Assembly (NCBI GenBank): GCA_963969495.1
Contig: OZ018321.1
Span: 134,789,315 to 134,853,314 of the forward strand
Reading direction: 5' to 3'
Source: Ceratothoa steindachneri
Taxonomy: Eukaryota > Arthropoda > Malacostraca > Isopoda > Cymothoidae
Length of the DNA stretch: 64,000 nucleotides
Below, piece after piece: positions 1-10,891 of this stretch. The notes below the pieces were generated by a model. That model worked only from the letters and a program-made list of their open reading frames with translations, was not told where the DNA came from and made no database searches. The position numbers and the translations under genes are program-made. Each line of letters starts with the position of its first letter. The first letter of the stretch is position 1.

Positions 1-750
1 TTTCCCGTGAAGTGGTCCCGTCACTCTTGTGATCTCGTTCGCAGATCGTCTTCGTGTAATCCGCCCTGATCAGAGGAAGATTACGGAAACTCGTTTATTC
101 CCGAAAGATTTTCCTGGGTTTCCCTCGTCTCACTACATTGGTTGAGACTTCCTGCCGTCTGCAGGTGAATCTCGAGTTCGTTATTACTTCTTCCTGGAGT
201 CGAAGTAATCTCAACCGCCTTCGAAGTCTCTCTGGACGCCTTCGCATCAAAATCCAATCGACGAAGACCTGGCTATTTTTCTTCCACATCCCCAGTTCAT
301 CCTCCAGAGGCAACTACGATTACTTTGCTCGTAAGTCCCCCCTCTTCGTTCTCAGTCCTAGGAAGAATTCCCCATTTGGCGTAACGCCAATAGACTTGCT
401 AAATCTTTCATTTAATTTAACTTATTGGATCACTAATATACTTTCCCGGACCTAGTCTCCTTAATTTTTGCGTGTCATAATATTCTATTGTCGTACTGAT
501 TATTATTTGGATTTCCATATTTATCTGTGCCCTTGTTATTTTTATTTGTATTAAAGTTTATTTTTGTAAAGGTGTTTATCTTTCGAATAACCCTTGAGAC
601 GAATTCTGGAAACGTATTCCCATTTAAAGAGCTAATCTAATATTATCGCACTCTAAGTAGAAGGTCCTTACCTTTCCCCAATTCAATTGTACCCGAACGC
701 AGCGCTGATAGTGTCTGCCTGGCGTACAGTAGTGTGTACCTTTAGAGACT
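1..750 (+). mobile_element. LTR-like hairpin-rich leader, truncated by window edge
   Basis: No protein is supported here. Bases 1-330 are dense in short inverted repeats: CCTGC/GCAGG at 151-165, ATTACTTC/GAAGTAAT at 182-208, both enclosed by GGTTGAGA (140) and TCTCAACC (217), then CGAAG/CTTCG near 230-250. From about 400 the sequence turns AT-rich. This hairpin block followed by an AT-rich half resembles the parts downstream of the TATA boxes in the Gypsy LTR at 12.2 kb and the LTR-like segments at 59.4 and 60.8 kb. I infer an LTR R/U5 segment whose promoter half lies outside the window. The right end is not defined and no terminal CA or primer site was recognised. Structured non-repeat DNA is an alternative. 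Confidence 0.3.
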
Positions 751-1122
751 TTTTGGTCACACGCCTTTGTCCCTCGACACCATAATTGCCTTATTTCTAG
801 TCTCTAAACACTCCTTATAGAAACTTAATGAATAACACAGGGGACCAATTTTGATCACAATTTCTGGTGACTTAGATTTATCCGCCAATTTTAATACATT
901 TTTTCATGCTGATTTGAAATATATAATCCATTTCTACCTACATGCTATAGTTATTCTGTAATTTCTATTTTCTCGTTTTCCCGAAAACTGCACTCCGGAC
1001 GGACAGAGAGGGTGCTTGCAGAAAGCAAATACTTCACAGTACATAGTAGTAAGATAGTAATAAGTGTTATTGTGCAAAATATTGACATTACTGTATATTT
1101 TTTCCGGTCTCATGTTAGAGTG
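751..1122. other. AT-rich flank, nothing recognised
   Basis: AT-rich sequence between the LTR-like leader and the first unnamed-family copy. I see no coding signal. The last 100 bases could hold the 5' untranslated part of the following copy. Confidence 0.4.
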
Positions 1123-2815
1123 ATGGCTTCGTCAAGAGGAAATTGTGTTAATGATTCAGAAACCTTCTGCTACATATGTGTCTGTTACATGCTATTTAGT
1201 CAAAGGCGCAATATATCAAGCTTTGTGATCCGCACTTAATAGGCATATTTTGATGTTCCTTTTGGCGATCAAGATAAGAAGTGGGCCCCACATACTGTTT
1301 GCCATAGTTGTGTGGAAAATTTCCGTGACTGGATGAAAGGAAAGAGAAATGGTCTTATTTTTGGAATCTCCATGGTGTGTCGAGAGCCAAAGGATCATGT
1401 ATCGAACTGTTATTTCTGTCGGGTGAATACTAAAGGGATTGGCAAGAAAAATCGGCACCAGATCGAATATCCAAACATTCCCTCGGCGATCTGGCCGGTA
1501 CCTCATTTTGAGTCTTTGCTAGTTCCGATTTTCAGTGGATATACTTCCTCCGATGATGAAAATGATGAACCTGATATGGACGTTCACGGAATGGATTCAG
1601 AGCCTGCAGATTCATCATCAGATGCTGAAAAGTCATTAGCTTTTCACTGTTTCAATCAAGAGGCTTTGAATGACTTGATACGTAATTTGGCGCTTGCCAA
1701 GAAAGCTGCAGAACTTTTAGCCTCCAGGTTGAGTGAACGAAATATGCTTGACAGGTTTATACGGGTATCATATTACACAACAAGGGAGAGCACATTTGTT
1801 AAGTATTTCTCTGAGGCCAAACAATTTGTATACTGCTACGACGTTCCTGGTCTGTTTACCGAGTTGGGACTTGGCACCTATAGCCCTGATGAGTGGAGAC
1901 TGTTTTTGGATAGCTCCAAGCGTAGCCTCAAGTGTGCCTTTTTGCATAGTGACAATGACTTTGGTGAAGTTCCTCTCGGTCACTCTGTCCATCTGCGAGA
2001 AACTCACGATGACATAAGAATGGTCATGGTTTACTTAAGTACCATGAATAGATTGGATCATATGTGTAGAACTTAAGATGGTCGAACTTCCTTCTTGACC
2101 AGCAGAAGGGATATACAAAGTTTATATGCTATATGTGTATGTGGGACAGTCGAGCCCGTGACAAACACTGGTCCCCAAAAGATTGGCCAGTTCGGGAAAC
2201 TTTGGAATCAGGAATGTCAAACATTGTTAATGAGCCAATCGTAAGTCGAGGAAAGATCGTTTTCCCTCCACTTCATCTCAAACTGGAGTTGATGAAGCAG
2301 TATGTCAAGGCGTTGAGCACCGACATTGATCGTTTTCAGTACATAATATCGGCGTTTCCTGCTTTGTCATACAAAAAAATGAAAATAGGAGTATTTGATG
2401 GTCCCTAAATCCGAAGACTTCTGATTGATTCTAGATTCGTGAACACCATGAATGAAAAAGAGAGGCTCTCATTTTCTGCCGTTGTTCGTAACTTCTTAGG
2501 AAACAAAGAAGTTACTAATATGCTTTTAGCATATCGTGATCTGGGATGCAACATAAGTGTGAAGCTGCATTTCCTAAATAGTCACCTCGACCGATTCCCA
2601 GAGAATCTGGAAGCCTGAGCGACGAACAAGGGGAACGCTTCCATCAAGATTTGATGACGATGGAAGAGATCTACTAAGGTCACTAGGATAGATACATGAT
2701 GAGGGACTACTGCTGGACGATTAGAAGAGATTAACCAGAAAAGAGTTACAAGAGAAAGAGTTACAAACGCAAAGTTTTGCCCGATTGAAATCAAGAATAG
2801 GTCCTCTAGCCTGAT
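1123..2815 (+). pseudogene. Unnamed intronless arthropod protein family, copy 1 (near full length, broken)
   Basis: Reading from the ATG at 1123, a product of roughly 550 residues can be followed through about 1.7 kb with several stops and frameshifts and no intron-sized gaps. The N-terminus has a cysteine pair (FCYIC) and, after two stops, GDQDKKWAPHTVCHSCVENF, a second cysteine group. The longest open block (1312-2076) holds MVCREPKDHVSNCYFCRVNT, an acidic linker (SSDDENDEPD) and DEWRLFLDSSKRSLK. A later block (2133-2408) reads MCMWDSRARDKHWSPKDWPV and FPPLHLKLELMKQYVKAL. The C-terminal part, in another frame, carries NKGNASIKI/QGERFHQD-like and MMRDYCW-like motifs near 2620-2720. I recognise these blocks as a repeated, uncharacterised family in arthropod and Hydra gene sets; I know of no demonstrated function. 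An AATAAA lies at 2897. The C-x2-C pairs suggest zinc binding (inference). Parts of the same family recur at 26.6 and 48.4 kb. Confidence 0.7.
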
Positions 2816-3249
2816 GTACGGTCATTAATAAATTAGCATCTATTTGATTACAGTGTTTGTAATCCTAATGTGTAATTCAAGTTTCTTCTCATATTCAATA
2901 AAATGTTTGTGCAAAAAAACCTGCTTTATTATAAATAACGCCAAAGGATGATTCAAAATTACCTTAGGGCATCAAGGGATAAAATTAAAATTATTGTATA
3001 ATATTAGTTATTGATATTACGAAATATTTGTAGCATTTAGAGAGAATCTGATTTCAGATTTGAATTCCGTATGCTCGAATTAGGTAGGAAAATGTACTTT
3101 TGTCAATTCACCAAATACATTGTTCCCCAGTGTAATCTATTACTACTCATATTTACTCATTATTATATTTAATGTTTTTCTCCAATATAAGCGGCACTAT
3201 CTTGATTAACAATATTTTTTATTTTATAATAACTAAAAAAAACAGCTTT
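2816..3249. other. AT-rich spacer with polyA signal
   Basis: AT-rich DNA. AATAAA at 2897 may be the polyadenylation signal of the preceding copy. Nothing else is recognised. Confidence 0.4.
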
Positions 3250-4175
3250 TTACTCTTATTGATCATCTTGTTCAACTCATTCCTAACTTTTCTATAGCGG
3301 TTTGGCTTATGCAAGATATTTTCTTTTAATCTTTTAAAACCACCTATCTTCTTCCTGATTAAGATACATAGCTATATTCTTATCCCACCATAATGGTTTC
3401 CTGTTTTGTTTTCTAAGCAATTTCCCTGAGATGCATTGCTCCTGTACCATATTTAAAGCTTGTTTGAAGTATCCCACATCTCATAAGCTTTACTATCTCT
3501 GAATTCCTGCTCCCAGTCAATTTGGTATAACAATCTATCTACATGATCTGTAATAATTATCTTGTGAGGAAATTTGGAATTTTACATTATTCCTAATAAT
3601 GCTTATCTTATTACCTAGAGTTAATCAAACGATCTGATGGTCACTACCGCCTAATGCTTCCAAAACTAAATGTTCTCTACAGAAAAATTCCTGATTGATT
3701 AAGACTAGGTTAAGTATATTGTTTCCACGGTTGATTGATTCACCCATCTGCTTAAGGAAGTTATCATGAAAATATTTAATAAATCTATGACTAATTACAT
3801 CCTGACTTATAATTTTTTTTTAATCAATTGATGTCAAAAAGAAATCAGAAAGGATAATAGTTTTAAAATTGTATCCCAAGTTAATTTCCTCTATAATAAT
3901 CTTCTCTTTCTCAATAAATTGGTCTGGTGGTCTATAAAATGTTCCTATCCCTGCTTCTTGAGTTATAATAACCCTATATCTACCAATAGCGACTCCAGCA
4001 TTTGCTCATTCCCAATTGTAAGATTTTGATTGGAATAGATGCTATTTTTAACATAAACTCTTATTCCTTCTCCAATCTTATCAGTCCAATGGTTAATGCA
4101 TAATCAGTAATCATTTATTTGATGTTTGATTCTACTTTCACTAAATTTCGGTTTATTTACCACAGACTCTGTTAT
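3250..4175 (-). pseudogene. LINE (CR1-like) endonuclease fragment
   Basis: The reverse strand translates, with frameshifts and stops, into the second half of an apurinic-type endonuclease of a non-LTR retrotransposon. Recognisable blocks are DWTDKIGEGIRVYVKNSIYS near 4050-4110 and GNNILNLVLINQEFF followed by LGGSDHQIVWLTLG near 3590-3720. The SDH triplet is the conserved C-terminal motif of these endonucleases, and GxNILDLVL is typical of the CR1 group. Downstream on the minus strand it reaches the start of the linker to the reverse transcriptase (RKQNRKPLWWDKNIAMYLNQ near 3370-3410). No reverse transcriptase follows, so this is an internal fragment. Its upstream side is abutted by the mariner element that starts at 4186. 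In an intact element this enzyme nicks target DNA to prime reverse transcription; this copy is dead. Confidence 0.65.
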
Positions 4176-4185
4176 GTAAAATATA

Positions 4186-5116
4186 CGAGGGGTGATCAAT
4201 AAGCTTTGCGAATCGATAGGGAAAAACAGAGGAAGGGGGATGGCTGTTTGTGGGGGTGTTAGGACAACTTATGACAAGTCAGGCCCTGCAGCCGCACTCT
4301 CCTGCCTCGTATATTTAAGAAGCAGTAGCTGATCACAGATCGTCAGCCACAAATTTTTCAACAATGGAGAAGGTTGAGCACCGCGCACTAATCAAATTTT
4401 TGACCAAGGAAGGGAAGAATGCAAAAGAGATCCATGTACGCATGGTTGCAGTCTACACCGACACCGCCCCTTCCTATGCAACAATTGCTCGCAAGAATAG
4501 GGAGTTCCGCCATGGTCGTGAGTCCCTTGAAGATGACCCCTGTCCAGGACGCAGGTCAGACGTGACCAACGAGGCCAATGTGGCCCATGTGGAGAGGTTG
4601 ATTCTCGGAAATCGACGGGTGAAGGTCAAAGAAATCAAGCGAGAACTTGAATATCACATGGAAGTGTTATCAACATCATCCACGACCATTTGGCCATGAC
4701 CAAGGTCTCTGCCCGTTGGGTCCCTAGAAACCACACGCCCCATGATCGACTTCAACGTCGGCAAAGTCCGCAAGGCCAGAGTTGCACAAACTGCCCTGCG
4801 CGAGTGCAGATTCGAGGAGCTCAACCACCCCCCCTACAGTCCAGATCTGGCCCCTAGCGACTACTTTTTATTCTGCCAGCTCAATGCTGCACTGCGTGGA
4901 CGCCGTTTTTGGGACGATGAAGATGTCCAGCTCGCCGTCCAAGAGTGGATTGAACCGCAGTCGGGAGATTTCTGGTTGTCGGGAATTCCAAGCCTCAGGG
5001 ACAAGTGGCACAAGTGCATTGAAGTCGAGGGTAGTTATATTAAAAAATAATAAAACATTTTTCCTCATATCTCATTTCCTTATATCCGAATTGCAAAACT
5101 TATTGACCGCCCCTCG
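4186..5116 (+). mobile_element. Internally deleted mariner element, copy 1
   Basis: The element begins CGAGGGGTGATCAATAAG and ends with the near-complement CTTATTGACCGCCCCTCG, giving terminal inverted repeats of about 30 bp with a few mismatches. TA dinucleotides flank both ends (4184-4185 and 5117-5118), the expected mariner target duplication. Total length is 931 bp against about 1.3 kb for autonomous mariners, so roughly 350 bp of the middle is missing. The related copy at 24.9 kb shares the same internal junction. This copy probably could move only with transposase supplied by another element. Confidence 0.9.
4364..5049 (+). pseudogene. Mariner transposase, internal deletion
   Basis: The ATG at 4364 follows the terminal repeat by about 150 bp. 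Residues 1-105 are open and give the DNA-binding half: MEKVEHRALIKFLTKEGKNA, then a second helix-turn-helix block ending in VKVKEIKRELEYHMEVLSTS. A stop at 4697 is followed in another frame by KVSARWVPR, after which the chain jumps to MIDFNVGKVRKARVAQTALR (4742) and then HPPYSPDLAPSDYFLF, the block that carries the third catalytic aspartate of the mariner D,D34D triad. The end, KWHKCIEVEGSYIKK, matches the usual mariner C-terminus. The central part with the first catalytic aspartate is absent and the second is not recognisable, so the product cannot be active. Conserved flanks show deletion inside a once complete gene. Confidence 0.9.
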
Positions 5117-5125
5117 TACATAACT

Positions 5126-5540
5126 ACAGGGTGTTCGTGCTAAAGTTGGTTTGCATAATAGCACCCCTATCCCCGCAATATCTCAGCCCAAAACAATATT
5201 TTCAAAAATTGGAAAATATTAACTAGGAGATAACACTTTACTCAAATTAGTCGCTCTTAGCTTCCACCACGGCTTCAAGACAGCTCCGTAACCTGGCACA
5301 TGCATTCCTCGCTGTGTCCCTCGGAATATCTGTAAACATTTCTTTGATCTTCACCACTAGCTCATCCTTGGGGTACAGGCAGAGCGTTTGGTGGTCTTTC
5401 TCAACCGTGTTTGCATATAATAATCCATCCGATTAAAATCTGGGGAACTAGCTTGCAAGAAAGTGTCCTGGTGAGCTCGTATAAATTCTCCGACAACCAC
5501 TTCTGACTCTTTGGTCGACCTTCAAGCTTAAGATTTACTG
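5126..5540 (-). pseudogene. Tc1/mariner-type transposase C-terminal fragment
   Basis: A terminus-like sequence, CAGGGTGTTCGTGCTAAAG, starts at about 5126, right beside the end of the mariner copy at 5116. Downstream, the reverse strand translates with frameshifts into a transposase-like C-terminus: NFNRMDYYMQTRLRKTT (compare the N-P-x-D-Y motif around the third acidic residue), then an arginine-rich helix region. The DNA-binding half and the first two catalytic residues are absent. I place it in the Tc1/mariner superfamily, in a different group from the neighbouring mariner, because the terminal sequence differs. Assignment to a family is not possible by eye. The left end is a truncation. Confidence 0.5.
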
Positions 5541-7019
5541 CGATTTAATTAAATTTATACTTTACACTATTACGGTAGAAAGAACTGGCAACGACCCTCG
5601 GATCCACACGAGGCCAGCGCATTGGCAAAAAGGTAACATTCTCACTACCCCAACAGCCAGAGCCCCACATATATGCCCAATTTTATTTTATGTGACGTTA
5701 TTATTTTCAAATTAAAGATCCAACCTATTCTTGAAAATTTTTACTGAAGCAATATATAATGCTGTAACAAGAATGCTATTCTAAGCTGTTGCTACTTAAA
5801 TAAAAAGGTAAAATAAAAGAAATAATTTTAGCAGAATTTACGAGGTGAAAAGAAATTAGTGAGGGTAGCAAAGATTCTCACCTATCACAAAGATTTTGGA
5901 AAACTCAGTATCCAAAATTTGCGGGCTGACAGGGTGTAATGTGCATAAAAATATAAGTAAATACAGACCGTTTAATTTTATGACCTTGGCCAGATTAAAA
6001 ATAAATATATGAACGAGCATTAGTAAGTTTGCGGTAAATAGAATATTTAAGGCTTGACGGTGACCAATGTATGATAAAATCTAGGAAAGGTATGATTATA
6101 TTCAAGTTCGAGGGTAAATTTTAAAGAAGGAACTAAAGAATTAAGGTTTAATATTAAGAAAAATAATGACATCTTTAGACTTAGGTCATAAACAAATATG
6201 TAATATCATCAAAATATCTACGAAAAACAATACGAAAATCAAGAATTAGGGGTGAAGAATCTAATCTAAAAAAGTTCCCTTATTTCTGTAATTAATTCAT
6301 TATCTGCTCTTATAAGCATAAATTCATAACTTCTCTACTCTTTCCGGACTCTTTTTTATCTTTTCCTGACTTATAACTCCTTTCTTTGCCCCTTATTTCC
6401 CTTTTAAACACAAATACTTTAACAATTCTTGTTTTTCTCTGTACTACCTCTAAACTGAATGCCTCACTTTCCTCCTGTTAGTGCTGCCTCACCCCCTTGA
6501 CGGCTAAATGGATTGTTTCATATAGCGAATTGTTCCATATTGGCTGCCATTCCGGCATCTAAAGCTGAATATTAAACTAAGTCGTGCAATTAGCATTATT
6601 GAATTAAGAGTCCGACCTGTTTGGACCCAAATCTCTCTGTGCGATTTATTCTCATGCCATAAACTCTGGATTTACACTGGTGTGAGACTTTCACATATGT
6701 GAGAGTCATCTTTAAGTTCTCTCCTTAGGAATGGTAATTAGGTTTTCCTCGCTTTTTTGTTTAACGGATCAGGGCACCTGGCGAGACCCAATCGCTTAGC
6801 CTAATCAGCGCCTAATTAAAGCTTTCTATCTGTCGCCCATATTCCATTTATTGGCCATTGAGTTTAACGTATAGTTCGGATTTTCACAATTTTTGATCGT
6901 GCAGTAAAGCGATTTCACAGCTCATTCTCATGATTTTGGTACGGGAAGTGGGGGAATGTTTATTTAAAATTTTAAGAAAATAAATATTAAGTAAATAAGG
7001 CATAAGGACAAAAAGCGTA
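5541..7019. other. Unassigned AT-rich region
   Basis: About 1.5 kb of AT-rich DNA. I find no coding domain, terminal repeat or tandem array that I can support. Confidence 0.4.
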
Positions 7020-7205
7020 ATAATAGCTTTTAGCGACCTTTCAATACAGATTTGTACTCTATTGAGACTTTTTACCACCCAATTGTTCTCTTTTGCTAGA
7101 TTTCAACGCCAATTTTTACTCCTTTGCGAACTTTCTACACCATTTTGTACTCTTCTGTGATCTTTCGACAGCTGTTTGTACTCTTTTGCTACCATTTATT
7201 TTCAT
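7020..7205. repeat. 31-bp degenerate tandem repeat, about 6 copies
   Basis: A motif close to TTTGTACTCTTTTGCGA recurs with an exact 31-bp phase at 7051, 7082, 7113, 7144 and 7175; 7020-7050 aligns as a weaker sixth unit (AGCGACCTTTC compares with TGTGATCTTTC). Units differ at several positions, so the array is old. A further isolated TTTGTACTCTG occurs near 7339. It is not open in a meaningful way and is not flanked by obvious terminal repeats. Confidence 0.75.
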
Positions 7206-7445
7206 TCGGAGCCGATAGTTTAAGTACAATTCACTCGAGCGTGTGGCATTTGCCGTGAACTTAACCAGAATCAGAAATCCGTCAGGTGAATAATAATTTC
7301 AGCCAATGTGTCTTAACATCGCTCAAATGGAGAGCGGTATTTGTACTCTGTTAGTCAATAACTTAATGAACGTATATAAATCTCCTTGGGTGTGAATATG
7401 AGGAAAGAGATCAAAACACCAGGTGAAGGCTTGACTAAGGGAGAT

Positions 7446-7600
<155 letters not shown>

Positions 7601-7654
7601 GGAAGAGAGGTTAATACCCCCATGTGGCCGAGAAGCACCGGCAGTGAAAGAACA

Positions 7655-7763
7655 GACTGATTGGGTTTCCCGCTGCCTCGGTCCTTTTATAGTTACAAGA
7701 GGACCTAATAAGGAGAGGGCTAAATAGAGTTCGGTCCAAGGACCGTCCGGGAAACCCAGTCAG
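7655..7763. repeat. Imperfect inverted repeat / hairpin
   Basis: CTGATTGGGTTTCCCG plus CGGTCCTT on the left (7657-7687) are matched by AAGGACCG plus CGGGAAACCCAGTCAG on the right (7738-7763). The arms are about 26-30 bp around a ~50-bp loop. It could be a palindromic MITE core or the end of a larger element. Nothing coding is associated. Confidence 0.65.
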
Positions 7764-8825
7764 CAGGATATTTGGTAGTTTTAATATATGAAACATTATT
7801 TGAAGTATAATGGAAGGTTTTAGAAAGTAGAATAAGAGAAGTAGAGGATAATAACAGTAGGATCTCTTTGGGAAGTTTACCTCGCCTAATATTATAAAGG
7901 ACTGCCATATTATCTGAATAAATATGAGCCCTGAGATAAAGGGTAATGGAGACCAGGCGGCCAGATACTCTAACAAATATATATTTGAAAGTGGCAGAAA
8001 GTTGGAGGCAGGCCCAAAAAGTTTGGAAAGACCAAACTTTATGCCGATACCCCTGAGAGAGGCGTCGCAAAATATTTTAAATCTATTGGCCCGTGGAAAC
8101 TTTCAAGAGATCTTACGAGCCTGGATAAATGGTTTAATAAGATTGCACAAAGAGTTTGAAGTAAACACAACTGAATCCTAAAGAACGGAAGTTTAAGGAA
8201 ACTTATAACAAAATTAAGAAGTCCAGCTAGTCTGGACCAACCGATTGGAAGATTGAGAATTTGTAGCTTAGTATAGACGCAAAAAAGTATACAACAAAGC
8301 TACATAATAACTATAAAGCATTACTCTTGTATCTACACTGTGCTACCAATTTTCAATCGCTCTATCGCTTTCAATAGCATCGCGTCACACATGCCTAGTG
8401 TAAACGCTCTTTGATGGAAATATAGAGAGGTTTCACAAACGTTTTTATTAGAAATATGTCTGTAAACTCCTGAACCTACTCTTCCTGACGTTTCATTTTT
8501 GCAACAAATCGTGCTATATGATGCCACTCATTGCGTTTTTGGAACATTGATTTTTTTAATATAACATGTTATCAAAACAAAGGATAACCATATAAAATAG
8601 GTTTATGGCTGTTCTGTGCATATATTTCAACATATATAACACTCGTAACTCAACGATGAACTTCAATTTTTTCTGGCATAAATGGGTTAAGAAAGTACGG
8701 AGAAATAATATTTTACATTTTTAGCTCCCATTTGCCACACGCAAACCATTTTCTTTCTGTACCCATTTCTTATTTACTGTGTATGGTTACTGTGTGTAAT
8801 TTTTCGAGACTGTGCATCTGATTTA
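7764..8825. other. Unassigned region
   Basis: About 1.05 kb without a feature I can name. Several short open stretches exist on both strands, but none shows a family motif. Confidence 0.35.
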
Positions 8826-9288
8826 ATCCCCAGCGGAAGTTGGGGTAAACGGCTAACGAGTCTCCACCCTTGTCCGAGATACAGGGTGTACTTGTATAGT
8901 GGTGTCGAAAGGGCTATTTCTCCCGGTAGCTCCGAACCAAGTCAAATTTGCGGTAGTACATGACTACCTGGGGCGTGCAAGCCGGTTCCCCATCGTGAAA
9001 TGTTTCATCCAGTGTGCGTACTTTACCGGCTGGGCTGAGGTAGTAGCAGCCCAAATCAAATTCTGCTCTGTTAAAATTGGGCAGTGCCCCCGGGTTTCCT
9101 CCACCCCTGTGGCTCAACCCGTCATCACGCGATCTCAGAAGAAGAAGGAAACGCTCGCTCCCCTTGAAGCCCCGTGCAACTCCGAACTTAACAACGTTAT
9201 GAATGAGGAATTCGCGAAGAATAAAAAAAATTGTGATTCACTCCGTACCCTCTGGATCGAAGCCCAGAATAAGGTACGAGTTGATCCT
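8826..9288 (+). pseudogene. Gypsy pol fragment: aspartic protease region
   Basis: With one stop at the start, the forward strand reads LVRDTGCTCIVVSKGLF, then FAVVHDYLGRASRFPIVKC and GWAEVVAAQIKFCSVKIGQ. The same blocks follow the protease motif of the Gypsy element at 15.5 kb (FAVVHDYLGRANTFPVVRC, GWAEVISAPIQFCSILIGQ), so the two are relatives. Here the catalytic D-T-G is intact, whereas the 15.5 kb copy has D-T-R. A retroviral-type aspartic protease dimer would cut the gag-pol polyprotein. The fragment stops being similar at about 9288, where it meets a transposase on the opposite strand. The continuing forward reading frame to 9435 is an antisense shadow of that transposase. No LTR or reverse transcriptase adjoins it. 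Confidence 0.8.
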
Positions 9289-10112
9289 GCCCTAAAATCG
9301 ATGGTGCAAAATGTCTATCGTGGCGTGCGCAATGTGGCACGTAGCGACGTCCTGTTGGAACCACATGTCGTCAATATCCATATCAGACATATAATCCCGT
9401 TGAAGCCACAAGAAGTTGCTTACATCGATATGTAGATCTCGCCGTTGACGGTTATGGCAATTCCATCTTCGTTCTCAAAAAAATACGGACCGATGATTCC
9501 GTTAGACAAAAAGTCGCACCAAACAGTGACTTTGTTGCGATGCAATTAGTGTTGGTGTATCTCATGTGGATTGTTCTCGTCCCAAATCCGACAATTTTAG
9601 TTGTTCACAATTCTATTCATCTAAAAATGGGCCTCGTCGCTTAAGATGATTTTTTTGGGGGAAATTTGGGGCAACTTCCAACTGCTCTAGAGCCCAATCA
9701 GCGAACACACGGCGTTGTCTATGGTCGTTTATCTTATTTCCTGGGTAAGTTGGATTTTGTACGGGTGCAGACTCAAGTCCCTACGCATAATTCGCCAAAC
9801 TGAAGTGGCAAAAAGGCCAAGTTCTTGTGAACGACGAGAAATTGACTGCCTCGGATTTTCCCGTACACTCTCAATTACGGCAGCGATGTTCTCAGTAGAC
9901 CTTGCGTTAGGGAGACGTACGGGTGTCGGCTGATTGTTGATCAACCATTTTGCCCTGAATTTGGCTACCAAGTGTCGAACAATGGACTCGGCAGGACAAT
10001 TGCGGCGAGAATAGAAATCACGTAATGCACGGAACGTTTGTCGAACGGAGCACTGATTTTGATAATAATATTTGATGATTTGCAGACGCTGTTCAACGCT
10101 ATAACCTTCCAT
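9289..10112 (-). pseudogene. Mariner-superfamily transposase (DUF4817-type N-terminus), truncated
   Basis: The ATG at 10112 on the minus strand opens MEGYSVEQRLQIIKYYYQNQ, the helix-turn-helix start of a transposase group common in arthropods. It continues through NARSTENIAAVIESVRENPR and SVWRIMRRDLSLHPYKIQLT. After a frame break near 9730 come KKIILSDEAHF (first catalytic Asp), NKVTVWCDFLSNGIIGPYFF and then, near 9340-9380, DMWFQQDVATCHIA (second catalytic Asp). The chain ends there, so the third acidic residue and the C-terminus are missing. The order and spacing match a 340-350 residue cut-and-paste transposase, of which about 270 residues remain. The cut end lies against the Gypsy protease fragment. 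I did not find a convincing terminal inverted repeat upstream of the ATG. Confidence 0.85.
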
Positions 10113-10370
10113 CGTGACTTGCCAAATACTACTGAACAGTCTACAGTGAAGTTGCCAGATGTTGCTTTAATAACATGGCCACTATCGCCTGACAAAGCTT
10201 GAGTGTCCTTGTTGAAAGACCCTTTACTAACGGCCAATTGCACTTGATTCTGTAGATAAATCCTCTCACGTACTCGATTAGGAACCCCGTTCACTTATCT
10301 CCCTCTCGTCGGCTGCTGCTGTGAGACAAGCGAAGGTCACTCAATTGACCTTGATCGCCGCTCTGTCTAA

Positions 10371-10466
<96 letters not shown>
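10371..10466. repeat. (TA)n microsatellite
   Basis: About 90 bp of alternating TA following ATATAATATA. Confidence 0.97.
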
Positions 10467-10468
<2 letters not shown>

Positions 10469-10839
10469 TGTAGTTGGGTAGCAGTCTTTCCTAAATGCCA
10501 CCCAAGTGGCCCATTTCCTCTAACATTACGTTCAACCTAGACGGAATAAATATCCCTTAAAAATCATTTTCTTTCACTCTGTCAGATCCTCACTCCACTC
10601 ATTATATCGGTAAAGGAGGCAAAAACATATCAAAACGCTCCGAAGATGATCAAATAAGATCGAAAGCTCCGCAATTTAGTTTGTTTTTTACCAAACACAT
10701 TCATTTAAAAAAAAGAGATGAATACTGGATAAGTAATTCACCTTCTACGAGAAGGAATAAAAAAGATAGTTAGAAGAAAAGAAAGTTGCCAAAGGAAATT
10801 AATTAAGGCAAAGTACACAATGGTCTTCAACAAAATTTG

Positions 10840-10842
<3 letters not shown>
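10467..10842. other. Unassigned spacer
   Basis: Short AT-rich spacer between two (TA)n tracts. Nothing recognised. Confidence 0.4.

Positions 10843-10888
<46 letters not shown>
10843..10888. repeat. (TA)n microsatellite
   Basis: About 45 bp of alternating TA. The Penelope-like fragment follows directly. Confidence 0.95.

Positions 10889-10891
<3 letters not shown>

Noticed and set aside
9289..9435. C-terminal 45 codons of the forward frame starting at 8899
   Set aside because: Antisense of the transposase segment with FQQDVATCHIA; the true Gypsy similarity ends near 9288.
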